Shown piece after piece: positions 42,136 to 50,485 of a DNA stretch of 64,000 bases. The first letter of the stretch is position 1. Each line of letters starts with the position of its first letter. Position numbers and translations under genes: made by a program. The DNA comes from Enterobacter sp. 10-1. Its GTDB lineage: Bacteria; Pseudomonadota; Gammaproteobacteria; Enterobacterales; Enterobacteriaceae. The DNA is taken from contig NISF01000004.1 of assembly GCA_002270295.1 (NCBI GenBank), positions 448,924-512,923 of the forward strand, written 5' to 3'. Below the pieces are notes generated by a model. The model saw only the letters and a list, made by a program, of their open reading frames with translations, did not search any database and was not told where the DNA came from.

Positions 42136-42155
42136 AAATTTCGATGGAAGGCGCA

Positions 42156-44078
42156 ATGGCAGCTCCACGTTTTCTCTTTCTGGCGATGCTTTTTAGCCTC
42201 CTGTTTAGCGCCGCCGCGCTGGCTCAGACCCACTATGCCCCCTACATCGAGGATATCGAGCAGCGGCTGGACAAAACGGCGCAGCTGTACCAGCAGCACA
42301 GGAACGACGAGGCGCGCCGGGAAGTTCAGAGCGCCTACTTTGAAGTGTTTGAAAACCTCGAAGGGCCGATTCGCATTAATATTTCGGCGCGCAAAAGCTA
42401 CGAAATGGAGAGTACCTTCGGCGACATCCGGCGGATGATTGCCGAAGGGAAACCGCTGGACGCGGTTCAGGCGCGCATCGATGGCCTGAAGCAGGCGCTG
42501 CGCGAAGTCGAACCGGTGCTTGACGACGGGCATCGGCTGGTGGCGGAGGAGCAGCATACCGCCTTATCGCGGGACGATATCGCGCCGCAGTGGCAGGAGA
42601 GCTTCCGCACTATCGACGATCGGCTGGCGCAGGCGGTGAGCGAGTATCAGGCCGGCCGCTACGATCTCGCCAGCCAGCAGATCCAGCAGGCGCACTATCA
42701 GGGTTTCAAAAACTCGGAAATGGAAATCGCGGTGCGTAAGAATCGCTCGGCGAAGGAGGCCGCGGCGATTAACCAGCAGTTCACCGCCCTGATCGCGCTG
42801 ACGGCGCAGCCGGGGCAGCTGAACGACGTCTCTTATCAGGTCACCGCGCTGCTGCAGGATCTGGAAGACCTTCTACCCGGCCTGCCGGGCACCCGCGATG
42901 ACGGGCCGCAGGTCAACCCGACTGCGGCGGACGCCTCCGTGCCGAATGCCGACTGGGCCAGCGTCGCGGCGGGAATTAACCGCAGCATGGATGCGGCACT
43001 GGCGCGCTATCAGCGCGGTGAAGCGGAAGGCGCCATTCAGGATATCCAGGATAGCTACTTCGACCGCTTCGAAGCCAGCGGCATGGAGAACAAAATCGGC
43101 TCCCGCGACGCGGCGTTCAAAACCACCCTTGAAGCCTATTTCACCCGCATGGTCAGCCTGATGAAGGCCGGCCAGCCGCAGGAGAAGCTGACGGAACAGG
43201 CCGCCGCGCTGGAGCAGGATCTGCAGAAAGCGGTCGCGTTGCTCGGGGAGGGGGAAGAGACCCACTGGAGCCTGCTGCTCTACAGCCTGATGATCATCGT
43301 GCGTGAAGGGCTGGAAGCCCTGCTGATCGTGGCGGCTATCGTCGCCTATCTGATTAAAAACGACCACCGCGACAAGCTGCCGCTGATTCGCCAGTCGGTG
43401 GTCGTGGCGCTCGTCGCCAGCGTGGTGACGGCGTTTATCTTCCAGCTGCTGTTTACCAACTCCGGCGCCAGCCGGGAGCTGCTGGAGGGGATTACCATGC
43501 TGATCGCGGTGGTGATGCTGTTCTTCATGAGCTACTGGCTGCTCTCCAAAGTTGAAGCCCGCCACTGGAAAGCCTGGCTGGAGGGCAAACTCTCCCACTC
43601 GCTCTCGCGCGGCTCGCTGGTTGGGCTGTGGTTGACCAGCTTCCTGGCGGTCTATCGCGAAGGCGCGGAAACGGTGCTGTTTTACGCCGCGCTGATCGGC
43701 GATGCGCAGGGCGTTGGCGGACATCTCGCCATCGGCGGCGGGTTTATCATCGGCTGCGTGGTGCTGTTGGTGGCCTGGCTGGTGATGCGCTACTCGGTGG
43801 TTCGGCTGCCGCTTAAACCCTTCTTCATGTTCACCGGCGGCTTTATGTACCTGATGGCATTCGTTTTTGCCGGTAAAGGGGTGCTGGAGCTGGTGGAGGG
43901 CAAACTCTTCCAGCCGACGCTGGTCGGCGGTATTCCCGAAATCGGCTGGCTGGGGGTGTATCCCTATGTTGAAACCCTGATCCCGCAGGCGATATTGCTG
44001 ATTGCGGCGCTGGTAGCGCTGTGGATCATGCGTCGCCGCGGCCGGGAGCCGGCTGAAAGTATAAAAAATAACTTCTGA
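42156..44078 (+). CDS. FTR1-type iron permease with periplasmic helical domain (FetM/FtrC-like)
   Basis: This 640-residue protein has a signal peptide (MAAPRFLFLAM...ALAQ), an N-terminal periplasmic helical region of about 350 residues made of related repeats (ERLDKTAQLYQQHRNDEARREVQSAYFEVFENL; DRLAQAVSEYQAGRYDLASQQIQQAHYQGF; NRSMDAALARYQRGEAEGAIQDIQDSYFDRFE), and a C-terminal FTR1 permease domain. The two iron-binding REGxE motifs are at about 383 (REGLE) and 501 (REGAE). ATG 42156 is preferred to 42144 because GGAAGG precedes it. It imports iron together with the P19 protein encoded next, as in E. coli FetMP and Campylobacter P19 systems. Confidence 0.92.
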   Translation: MAAPRFLFLAMLFSLLFSAAALAQTHYAPYIEDIEQRLDKTAQLYQQHRNDEARREVQSAYFEVFENLEGPIRINISARKSYEMESTFGDIRRMIAEGKPLDAVQARIDGLKQALREVEPVLDDGHRLVAEEQHTALSRDDIAPQWQESFRTIDDRLAQAVSEYQAGRYDLASQQIQQAHYQGFKNSEMEIAVRKNRSAKEAAAINQQFTALIALTAQPGQLNDVSYQVTALLQDLEDLLPGLPGTRDDGPQVNPTAADASVPNADWASVAAGINRSMDAALARYQRGEAEGAIQDIQDSYFDRFEASGMENKIGSRDAAFKTTLEAYFTRMVSLMKAGQPQEKLTEQAAALEQDLQKAVALLGEGEETHWSLLLYSLMIIVREGLEALLIVAAIVAYLIKNDHRDKLPLIRQSVVVALVASVVTAFIFQLLFTNSGASRELLEGITMLIAVVMLFFMSYWLLSKVEARHWKAWLEGKLSHSLSRGSLVGLWLTSFLAVYREGAETVLFYAALIGDAQGVGGHLAIGGGFIIGCVVLLVAWLVMRYSVVRLPLKPFFMFTGGFMYLMAFVFAGKGVLELVEGKLFQPTLVGGIPEIGWLGVYPYVETLIPQAILLIAALVALWIMRRRGREPAESIKNNF

Positions 44079-44111
44079 CTATTTTAATTTTAAGACGAGA
44101 GGATGTGCCAG

Positions 44112-44639
44112 ATGACCTTTAAACAGACCCTGATTATCAGCGCCACCGTTGCCAGCATTTTTACCGCCCCGGCGGCGCTGGCCTTTAAGGAATATCCGGC
44201 GGGGGAACCGGTGACCATGAATGAGATGGAGATTGCGGCGGTCTATCTCCAGCCGATCGATATGGAGCCTCGCGGCATGGGGCTGCCGGCGGCGAAGTCG
44301 GATATTCATCTGGAAGCCGACATCCATGCGGTGGAAGGGGGCAAGAACGGCTTTGGCGCGGGCGAATGGATCCCCTATCTGACCATCGCCTACACCCTGG
44401 TTAACAGCGACACCGGCGAGAAGCAGGAAGGTACCTTTATGCCGATGGTGGCCAGCGACGGCCCGCACTACGGCGCCAATATCAAAATGATGGGCGTTGG
44501 TAACTATAAAGTGACCTACCACATCGACCCGCCGTCAAAAGCCGGGATGCACCGCCATACCGATAGCGAAACCGGCGTCGGCCGCTGGTGGAAACCGTTT
44601 GACGTCAGCTATGAGTTTAAATACGTCGGCCTGAACTAA
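44112..44639 (+). CDS. Periplasmic P19/Tpd-type iron- and copper-binding protein (FetP-like)
   Basis: This 175-residue periplasmic protein has a signal peptide ending ALA and a mature start FKEYPAGEPVTMNEMEIAAVY. The family features Met and His metal ligands (MEPRGMGLPAAKSDIHLEADIHA; GMHRHTDSETGVGRWWKPF). P19 proteins dimerise, bind Cu and Fe and serve the FTR1-type permease. The ATG at 44112 fits the AGAGG ribosome site; an ATG at 44103 would overlap that site. It follows the permease by 33 bases. Confidence 0.93.
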   Translation: MTFKQTLIISATVASIFTAPAALAFKEYPAGEPVTMNEMEIAAVYLQPIDMEPRGMGLPAAKSDIHLEADIHAVEGGKNGFGAGEWIPYLTIAYTLVNSDTGEKQEGTFMPMVASDGPHYGANIKMMGVGNYKVTYHIDPPSKAGMHRHTDSETGVGRWWKPFDVSYEFKYVGLN

Positions 44640-44687
44640 GCGCCTGGCGTATCTGCCTGTCCGCGGCGAAAGACGCCGCCGTTGTTA

Positions 44688-44715
44688 CGCAGGATGGCCC
44701 GCCGGTCATCCTGCG
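44688..44715 (+). other. Intercistronic hairpin after the P19 gene
   Basis: Perfect 9-base arms CGCAGGATG and CATCCTGCG with a 10-base loop lie between the P19-type and DUF2318 genes. There is no T run. It may stabilise the upstream P19 mRNA and set the protein ratio within the operon. Confidence 0.5.
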
Positions 44716-44749
44716 GCATGTTATTTATCTGCCGTACAGAGTTGAAGTC

Positions 44750-46129
44750 ATGAGCTATTTTTTCGTCTCGACGCTACAGGTCTTTTTCTGCATTGCGCTT
44801 CTGTCCGCTGCGCTCTGGGGACGCGGCGACGCTCCCGCGCTGCGCCCGCTCGCCTGGACGCTGCTCGCGGCGCTGGCTGCAGGCCTGCTGGCGGGGCTCT
44901 ACGTTCGCGGTAGCCAGTCGCTACAGCTGATCATCGTCGGCGCTGAAATTCTGCTTTCGCTGCTGTTTTTGCTCAGCTTCTGGTGGGCATCGCAGCGGGT
45001 TCGCTACCTGTGGCAGGGGGTCCTTGTTGCCGGCGCCGCCCGCCGCTGGGGGCTTGACCCGAACCTGACCGGCCTGACCTCAACTCACGTCCTGAATACC
45101 GATCTGCTGCTGAACCTGACGGCGATCGTCCTCGCGCTGGCAACGCTCTGCCTCGCCGCCGCGCTCTGCGCGATGCTTCTGTGGCGGATGCGCTGGCTGT
45201 ACTGGCCGCTGACCCTGCTGCTGATGGTTCTGCTGTGGCTTCCGCTGAGCGGAACGCTGCTGCTGCTGCTGATGAAGCTGCAGGTGGTGCCGCTGCTGAA
45301 GCCGCTGCTGAGCTTTGTCGCCAAAGTGACCAATAATGCCGCGCTCTATAGCTGGGCCGCCGGCGCAATACTGCTGCTGATGAGCCTGCTCTGGCTCCCG
45401 GCGATGCGCGGCTATGCCCGGGCGGTGAAGGCCGCCGAACGGCCGATTGACCGCCGGCTGGCGCTCGCCGAACGCCGGGGAGCCAGCCGCCTGTGGTTAA
45501 CCACCGTCGCCTGCGCGCTGGTGATTATCGGCGGCCAGCTGTGGTGGGATCTGGTGGCCTCGCAGCCGCCGCGCTTATCCGAAGCGCAGCCGGTGACGCT
45601 CGCCGCCGACGGGCAGGTGCATATTCCGCTGGAGCAGGTCCGCGACGGGAAGCTGCATCGCTTCGTCTGGGTGGCGGACGACGGTAAAGCGGTGCGCTTT
45701 TTTGTGATCAACCGCTATCCCGACAAGCTGCGCCTGGGCGTGGTGTTCGACGCCTGCCTGCTGTGCGGCGATCAGGGGTACGTGATGGAAGGCAACCAGG
45801 TGATTTGCGTCGCCTGCGGGGTGCACATTTTTATCCCGTCGATTGGCAAACCCGGCGGCTGCAATCCGGTGCCGATCGACGGCTGGCGCAACGATGAAAC
45901 CGAGCTGACGATCCCCGGCAGCGCGCTGGCGACAGGGGTCAATTACTTCTCGACGGTGCTGACCATCAAGGTTACCGACCCGGTGGACGGCTCAAGCCTG
46001 ACCAATACCGCGGCCGACTTTAAATATAGCTATGGCGGTAAGACCTGGTTCTTCGCCTCCGAAGCCAACTATGATCGTTTTCGTCAGGCGCCGGAGCAGT
46101 TCGTTGCCGACGCGGTGAAGGAGGAGTAG
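44750..46129 (+). CDS. Polytopic membrane protein with DUF2318 Fe-S/thiol domain (FtrD/Cj1660-like)
   Basis: This 459-residue protein has about eight hydrophobic segments in the first 285 residues and a C-terminal periplasmic DUF2318 domain. That domain has CLLC (Cys336, Cys339), CVAC (Cys353, Cys356) and Cys371 in GGCNP, a set that could hold an Fe-S cluster, haem or redox disulfides. Such proteins accompany P19/FTR1 genes in Campylobacter (Cj1660) and other iron systems and are thought to pass electrons across the membrane. The exact cofactor is unknown. Confidence 0.88.
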   Translation: MSYFFVSTLQVFFCIALLSAALWGRGDAPALRPLAWTLLAALAAGLLAGLYVRGSQSLQLIIVGAEILLSLLFLLSFWWASQRVRYLWQGVLVAGAARRWGLDPNLTGLTSTHVLNTDLLLNLTAIVLALATLCLAAALCAMLLWRMRWLYWPLTLLLMVLLWLPLSGTLLLLLMKLQVVPLLKPLLSFVAKVTNNAALYSWAAGAILLLMSLLWLPAMRGYARAVKAAERPIDRRLALAERRGASRLWLTTVACALVIIGGQLWWDLVASQPPRLSEAQPVTLAADGQVHIPLEQVRDGKLHRFVWVADDGKAVRFFVINRYPDKLRLGVVFDACLLCGDQGYVMEGNQVICVACGVHIFIPSIGKPGGCNPVPIDGWRNDETELTIPGSALATGVNYFSTVLTIKVTDPVDGSSLTNTAADFKYSYGGKTWFFASEANYDRFRQAPEQFVADAVKEE

Positions 46130-46131
46130 CG

Positions 46132-47415
46132 ATGCTGTGGCGAATGATCTACCGCTCATGGGGACGCAACCTGCGGCGAAAAGCGCTGGCGGTGCTGACC
46201 GTTTTTCTCGCCGCCAGCCTGATTTCGGCGCTGCTGGCGGTCTCTATCGACATCGGCGATAAGATGTCGCGCGAGCTGAAATCCTACGGCGCTAATATCC
46301 TGATTGAACCGGCGGGGCAGGCCGCGCTGCCGGCGCTGTTCAGCGAGCAAAGCAACCCGCTGGCCAGCGATGACTTCCTTGACCAATCCGAGCTGCCCAA
46401 TATTAAAGATATCTTCTGGCGCAATAATATCGTCGGCTTCGCCCCGATGCTCGGCGGCGAGGTGCAGGTCAACGGTCGGGATATTCGGATTCTGGGGACC
46501 TTCTTCAGCCAGCCGGTGGCGATACCGGATGAAGAGGGCTACCAAACGGGGCAGCGTACGGTCAGCCCGTACTGGCAGGTCGCCGGCGAGTGGCCGCAGG
46601 AGCCGCCGGGCCCGCTGCCGCAGGCGCTGGTCGGCCACGCGCTGGCGCGCAGCTCCGGCTGGAAGCCGGGCGACCGCCTGACGCTGCGGACTGCGGAGCG
46701 CGATCTGACCGTCGAGGTTAGCGGCATTTTATCCAGCGGCGGCGATGAAGATAACCAGCTGGTGATGCCGCTGGGCGTCGTTCAGCAGCTGCTGGGCCTG
46801 CCGGGGAAAGTGCAGGCGATCCGCGTGTCGGCGCTGACGGTGCCGGAGAACGAGCTTTCGCGCCGGGCGCGCGAGGATCTGGAAGCGCTGAATGCCGAAG
46901 AGTATGACCTGTGGTACTGCACGGCCTACGTCTCTTCCATTGCCCATCAGCTGGAGGAGGCGATCTCCGGCGCGCAGGTGCGGCCGGTCTGGCAGGTTGC
47001 CGCCTCAGAAGGGGTGGTTATCGATAAAATTCAGCTGCTGATGGCCGTCGTGACCCTGGCGGCGCTGGCCGCCGCCGCGATGGGGATCGCCTCGCTGATG
47101 ACCAGCACCATTATGGAGCGGGCGAAAGAGATCGGCCTGATGAAAGCGCTGGGCGCGCGGCAGTGGCAAATCCTGCTGCTGTTTTACCTTGAGGCGGCGC
47201 TCGGCGGTCTGGTGGGCGGAGCGTTTGGCTGCATGGCGGGATGGGGGCTGGCTAAGGTGATTGGCCTGATGCTGTTCGCGACACCGCTTAATTTTGCCTG
47301 GGTGGTGGTCCCCTGCGTGCTGGTGATTGCGGTGCTGATTTCGTTAATCGGCACCTGGTTCCCGGCGCGGCGCATTGCCCGTCTTTACCCCGTGGAGGTG
47401 CTGTATGGCCGCTAA
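46132..47415 (+). CDS. FtsX/MacB-type ABC permease 1 of the iron operon
   Basis: This 427-residue protein has the MacB/FtsX topology: an N-terminal helix (about 15-40), a large periplasmic domain, and three C-terminal helices with the conserved TSTIMERAKEIGLMKALGARQWQILLLFYLEA block. It starts two bases after the DUF2318 gene. With a second permease and an ATPase it forms a mechanotransmission-type ABC complex, which typically acts on periplasmic or membrane partners and need not import. Its counterpart in Campylobacter is the Cj1661-1663 set. Confidence 0.88.
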   Translation: MLWRMIYRSWGRNLRRKALAVLTVFLAASLISALLAVSIDIGDKMSRELKSYGANILIEPAGQAALPALFSEQSNPLASDDFLDQSELPNIKDIFWRNNIVGFAPMLGGEVQVNGRDIRILGTFFSQPVAIPDEEGYQTGQRTVSPYWQVAGEWPQEPPGPLPQALVGHALARSSGWKPGDRLTLRTAERDLTVEVSGILSSGGDEDNQLVMPLGVVQQLLGLPGKVQAIRVSALTVPENELSRRAREDLEALNAEEYDLWYCTAYVSSIAHQLEEAISGAQVRPVWQVAASEGVVIDKIQLLMAVVTLAALAAAAMGIASLMTSTIMERAKEIGLMKALGARQWQILLLFYLEAALGGLVGGAFGCMAGWGLAKVIGLMLFATPLNFAWVVVPCVLVIAVLISLIGTWFPARRIARLYPVEVLYGR

Positions 47416-48535
47416 GCGCGACATGCTGTGGCTGCTGGTGCTGCGGGCGCTGCGCCTGCGTTTACAGCGGGTTAGCGTGGTGTTTGCCGCGCTGGCGGTG
47501 GGGGCGACCATCGTAACGGCGCTCTCCGCCGTGTGGTTCGACATTAATAGCAAAATGAGCGAAGAGCTGCGCACCTTCGGCGCCAATTTCTATATTGGCC
47601 CCGGGCACGGCACCAGCATGCCGCAGCCCGAGCTGCAGGCGATTCTCGACGCCGCGCCGCCGGGGCTTATTCACGGCGCCAGCCCGTGGCTGTACGGCAC
47701 GGCGCGTACCGAGCTGGAAAAGGTGGTGATGGTCGGCGTGTGGTTCGAGTCGCTGCAAAAGCTGGTGCCGTACTGGCAGGTGAGCGGCAGCTGGATCGGC
47801 GTCAGCTTTGACGATCGCAATGCGATGATTGGCGTCAAGCTGGCGCAGCGGCTGGATCTGCACCTCGGCGATAGCCTGACGCTGGTGGCGGGTAATCAGC
47901 GCAAAAAGCTGCTGGTCAAAGGCATCGTGGAGGCCGGAGACGCCACCGATAATATGCTGATTGTTAGCCTCGACGTCGCGCAGGGCTGGCTGAATAAACC
48001 CGGCGTTATCAGCCACGGCCTGCTGAGCGTCAGCAACGATCTCGGCCAGGTGGATCGCTACGCCGGCCAGCTGCAGCAGCAGTACCCCGATCTTGAAATC
48101 CGCCCGGTGCGCAAGGTTTCGGCCTCCGAAGGTCAGGTGCTGGATAAAATTAAGGGGCTGATGGGGCTGGTATCGCTCGTTATCCTCGCGCTGTCGTCGC
48201 TGTGCGTTAACACCACGCTGATGGCGATCGTTGGCGAACGCGCCCGCGAGTTTGCCTTGCAAAAGGCGCTGGGCGCCAGCAACGGCGATATCATCCGCCA
48301 GATGCTGCTGGAAACCAGCATTATCACCCTTGCGGCGGTGGTCTGCGGCTGGGTGCTCGGCTATCTGCTGGCGCAGCTGCTGGGAATGACGGTATTTAAT
48401 GCCAGTATCTCGCTGCGCCTGCCGGTGCTGCCGATTACCCTGGCGCTGTCTTTACTGGTCGCCGCGCTGGCGGCCATTGTTCCGGTGCGGCGCGCGGTAA
48501 GCGTTGAACCGGCGAAAGTGTTGAAAGGAGAGTAA
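47405..48535 (+). CDS. FtsX/MacB-type ABC permease 2 of the iron operon
   Basis: This 376-residue partner of permease 1 has the same layout: an N-terminal helix, a periplasmic domain and three C-terminal helices with VGERAREFALQKALGASNGDIIRQMLLETS. The ATG at 47405 follows a perfect GGAGG site and overlaps the end of permease 1 by 11 bases. The 47375 start would sit deeper inside permease 1 and is not favoured. Confidence 0.88.
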   Translation: MAAKRDMLWLLVLRALRLRLQRVSVVFAALAVGATIVTALSAVWFDINSKMSEELRTFGANFYIGPGHGTSMPQPELQAILDAAPPGLIHGASPWLYGTARTELEKVVMVGVWFESLQKLVPYWQVSGSWIGVSFDDRNAMIGVKLAQRLDLHLGDSLTLVAGNQRKKLLVKGIVEAGDATDNMLIVSLDVAQGWLNKPGVISHGLLSVSNDLGQVDRYAGQLQQQYPDLEIRPVRKVSASEGQVLDKIKGLMGLVSLVILALSSLCVNTTLMAIVGERAREFALQKALGASNGDIIRQMLLETSIITLAAVVCGWVLGYLLAQLLGMTVFNASISLRLPVLPITLALSLLVAALAAIVPVRRAVSVEPAKVLKGE

Positions 48536-48539
48536 CGCC

Positions 48540-49235
48540 ATGACCGTCACGCCCTTGCGTCAGATGGCAATTGAGACCCGTCATTTATATAAGCGATTTG
48601 GCGAGGTCACCGCGCTGGAGGATATTAATCTGTGCATCGCCCGCGGGGAGTTCGTCGCCATTATGGGCGCTTCCGGTTCCGGGAAAACGACGCTGATGAA
48701 CATTCTTACCTGCCTTGATACCGCCAGCGAAGGCCAGGTTATCCTCGACGGCACCGACGCGGCGGCGCTGGACGAAGAGGGGCGCCGCGCCTTTCGCGCG
48801 CAGAAAATTGGTCTCGTTTTCCAGCAGTTTCACCTGATCCCGTTTCTGACGGCGCTGGAAAATATCATGCTGGCGCAGCACTACCACAGCGTGGTTGACG
48901 AAGCCGCCGCCCGGGCGGTACTGGCACAGGTCGGCCTTGAGCACCGCATGACCCATCTGCCGAGCCAGCTTTCGGGCGGCGAACAGCAGCGCGTCTGCAT
49001 CGCCCGGGCGCTGGTCAACGAGCCGCCGGTCATTTTTGCCGATGAGCCCACCGGCAACCTTGATGAAGAAAACGAGCAGCGGGTGCTGGATCTGCTGACC
49101 GATCTGCACCGGCAGGGGCGCACCGTGGTGATGGTGACCCACAACCCGGCGCTGGGGCAGTTTGCCGACCGTATCGTGCGGCTGCAGCACGGCAGGTATC
49201 TGGGCGAAGAGGTGAACCATCATGCGCATGCCTAA
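48540..49235 (+). CDS. MacB/LolD-type ABC ATPase of the iron operon
   Basis: This 231-residue ATPase has Walker A GASGSGKTT, signature LSGGEQQR and Walker B VIFADEPTGNLDEE, as in LolD/MacB/FtsE-type proteins. It begins four bases after permease 2 and overlaps the thioredoxin-like gene by 14 bases. It energises the two FtsX-type permeases. Confidence 0.92.
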   Translation: MTVTPLRQMAIETRHLYKRFGEVTALEDINLCIARGEFVAIMGASGSGKTTLMNILTCLDTASEGQVILDGTDAAALDEEGRRAFRAQKIGLVFQQFHLIPFLTALENIMLAQHYHSVVDEAAARAVLAQVGLEHRMTHLPSQLSGGEQQRVCIARALVNEPPVIFADEPTGNLDEENEQRVLDLLTDLHRQGRTVVMVTHNPALGQFADRIVRLQHGRYLGEEVNHHAHA

Positions 49236-49707
49236 GGTGATTATCATGCTGCTGCTGACGCTGCTGGTCGGCTGCAAAGAGGAGAAGCTGGCGCGCGGCG
49301 AGGCGGCGCCCGCGCTGGCGGCCTTCGATCTTCAGGATAATGCGGCCAGCCTTGAACGCTGGCGCGGCAAGGCTATCTATCTTAATTTCTGGTCCGCCGG
49401 CTGCGGCGGCTGCCTGGCGGAGATGGATACCCTGCAGGCGCTCAGCCAGCGCTGGCCGGATAAAGTGGTGGTGGTGGGGGTGAATACCGATCCCGACAGC
49501 GTAGAGATCGCGCCGCTGCTGGCAAAGCACGGGATCAGCTATCCGGTGCTGCGCGATCGGCTGAAAATAACCCAGGAGCGCTATCAGGTTATCGGCACCC
49601 CGACGTCGGTGCTGATTGATAGCCGCGGGCGGGTGGTGGATCTGCATCAGGGCTGGCGTAAACCGGAGGAGCTGCAGGCGGTATTCAGCCAGCTGGCGCA
49701 GCGCTAA
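49222..49707 (+). CDS. Thioredoxin-fold lipoprotein (TlpA/ResA-like)
   Basis: This 161-residue protein has a lipoprotein signal with lipobox LLVGC (Cys18) and a TlpA-like thioredoxin domain with the redox motif Cys61-Gly-Gly-Cys64 (WSAGCGGCLAEM) and cis-Pro in VIGTPTS. It should be anchored outside the inner membrane and reduce or oxidise thiols there. As the last gene of the iron operon it may keep the DUF2318 cysteines reduced. Campylobacter has one or two thioredoxin-like genes at this place. Confidence 0.88.
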   Translation: MRMPKVIIMLLLTLLVGCKEEKLARGEAAPALAAFDLQDNAASLERWRGKAIYLNFWSAGCGGCLAEMDTLQALSQRWPDKVVVVGVNTDPDSVEIAPLLAKHGISYPVLRDRLKITQERYQVIGTPTSVLIDSRGRVVDLHQGWRKPEELQAVFSQLAQR

Positions 49708-49710
49708 GCG

Positions 49711-49739
49711 GCTTCCCCGGGACTTGCCCGGGGTAAGCC
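49711..49739. terminator. Hairpin between thioredoxin-like and aldolase genes
   Basis: CCCCGGG (49715-49721) and CCCGGGG (49727-49733) with a 5-base loop, flanked by GCTT and AAGC, separate two convergent genes. A T run is lacking, so it is a probable but weak bidirectional terminator. Confidence 0.55.
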
Positions 49740-49748
49740 TGGCGCAGT

Positions 49749-50480
49749 TTAGTCAAGCAGCGAAGGATCGGCGTCGATCATCAGCTGTTTCATTTCCTCA
49801 AAATGCTGACGGGAAAAGTCGGTAATTTTTTCCCAGTCGGCGGCGGTTTTCTCCGCCACCTCGTCGGACAGAACCTTCAGCGGCCGGCCGGTTGACCAGG
49901 CGGTGACCAGAATCTGGCAGGCTCGCTCGAGGGTCCAGATATCGTCAAACGCCTCGCCGATGGAGCCGGCGGTCACCAGCACCCCGTGATTGCCCATCAG
50001 CAGACGGCGTTTATCCGCCAGCAGCCCCGCCAGCCGCGCCCCTTCTGCGGCGGTATCCGCCATCCCGCCGTACAGCGTATCGACCGCCACGCGCTGAAAG
50101 TAGCGCGCGGTGTTTTGATCGATCGGCAGGATCTGCGGCTGCTCGAGGCAGGCGACGCTGGTGGCATACACCGGATGCAGATGCAGCACCGCCCGGGCCT
50201 GCGGCAGCCGCTGGTGAATCTGCCCGTGGATAGCCCATGCCGTCGCGTCAACGTCCGCGCGGTGGGCGTTATCTTCATCATCGGCGTTCAGCAGCAGCAG
50301 ATCGCTGGCGCGAATGCGTGAGAAGTGCCGCCACTTCGGGTTAAGCAGGAATGTTTTGCCGTCCGGCGACAGGGCGGCGCTAAAGTGGTTGGCGACCGCC
50401 TCGTGCATGCCGAGGTGGGCAACAATGCGCAGCGTCGCCGCCAGGTCGATACGCGTTTGTTCTTCAAGAGAGTAGGCCAC
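49749..50480 (-). CDS. Class II aldolase/adducin-family protein
   Basis: This 243-residue protein has the zinc-dependent class II aldolase/adducin fold: NHFSAALSPDGKTFLLNP, metal ligands in HLHPVYATSVA and a distal GNHGVLVTAGSIGEAFDDIWTLERA. Relatives cleave or decarboxylate small sugar or hydroxyacid phosphates (FucA, AraD, Otc-like). It lies 5 bases after the amino-acid-type binding protein and is the last gene of a four-gene operon with an ABC importer and an oxygenase. The substrate is unknown. No kinase is present nearby. Confidence 0.85.
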   Translation of the reverse strand: MAYSLEEQTRIDLAATLRIVAHLGMHEAVANHFSAALSPDGKTFLLNPKWRHFSRIRASDLLLLNADDEDNAHRADVDATAWAIHGQIHQRLPQARAVLHLHPVYATSVACLEQPQILPIDQNTARYFQRVAVDTLYGGMADTAAEGARLAGLLADKRRLLMGNHGVLVTAGSIGEAFDDIWTLERACQILVTAWSTGRPLKVLSDEVAEKTAADWEKITDFSRQHFEEMKQLMIDADPSLLD

Positions 50481-50485
50481 GGGCG

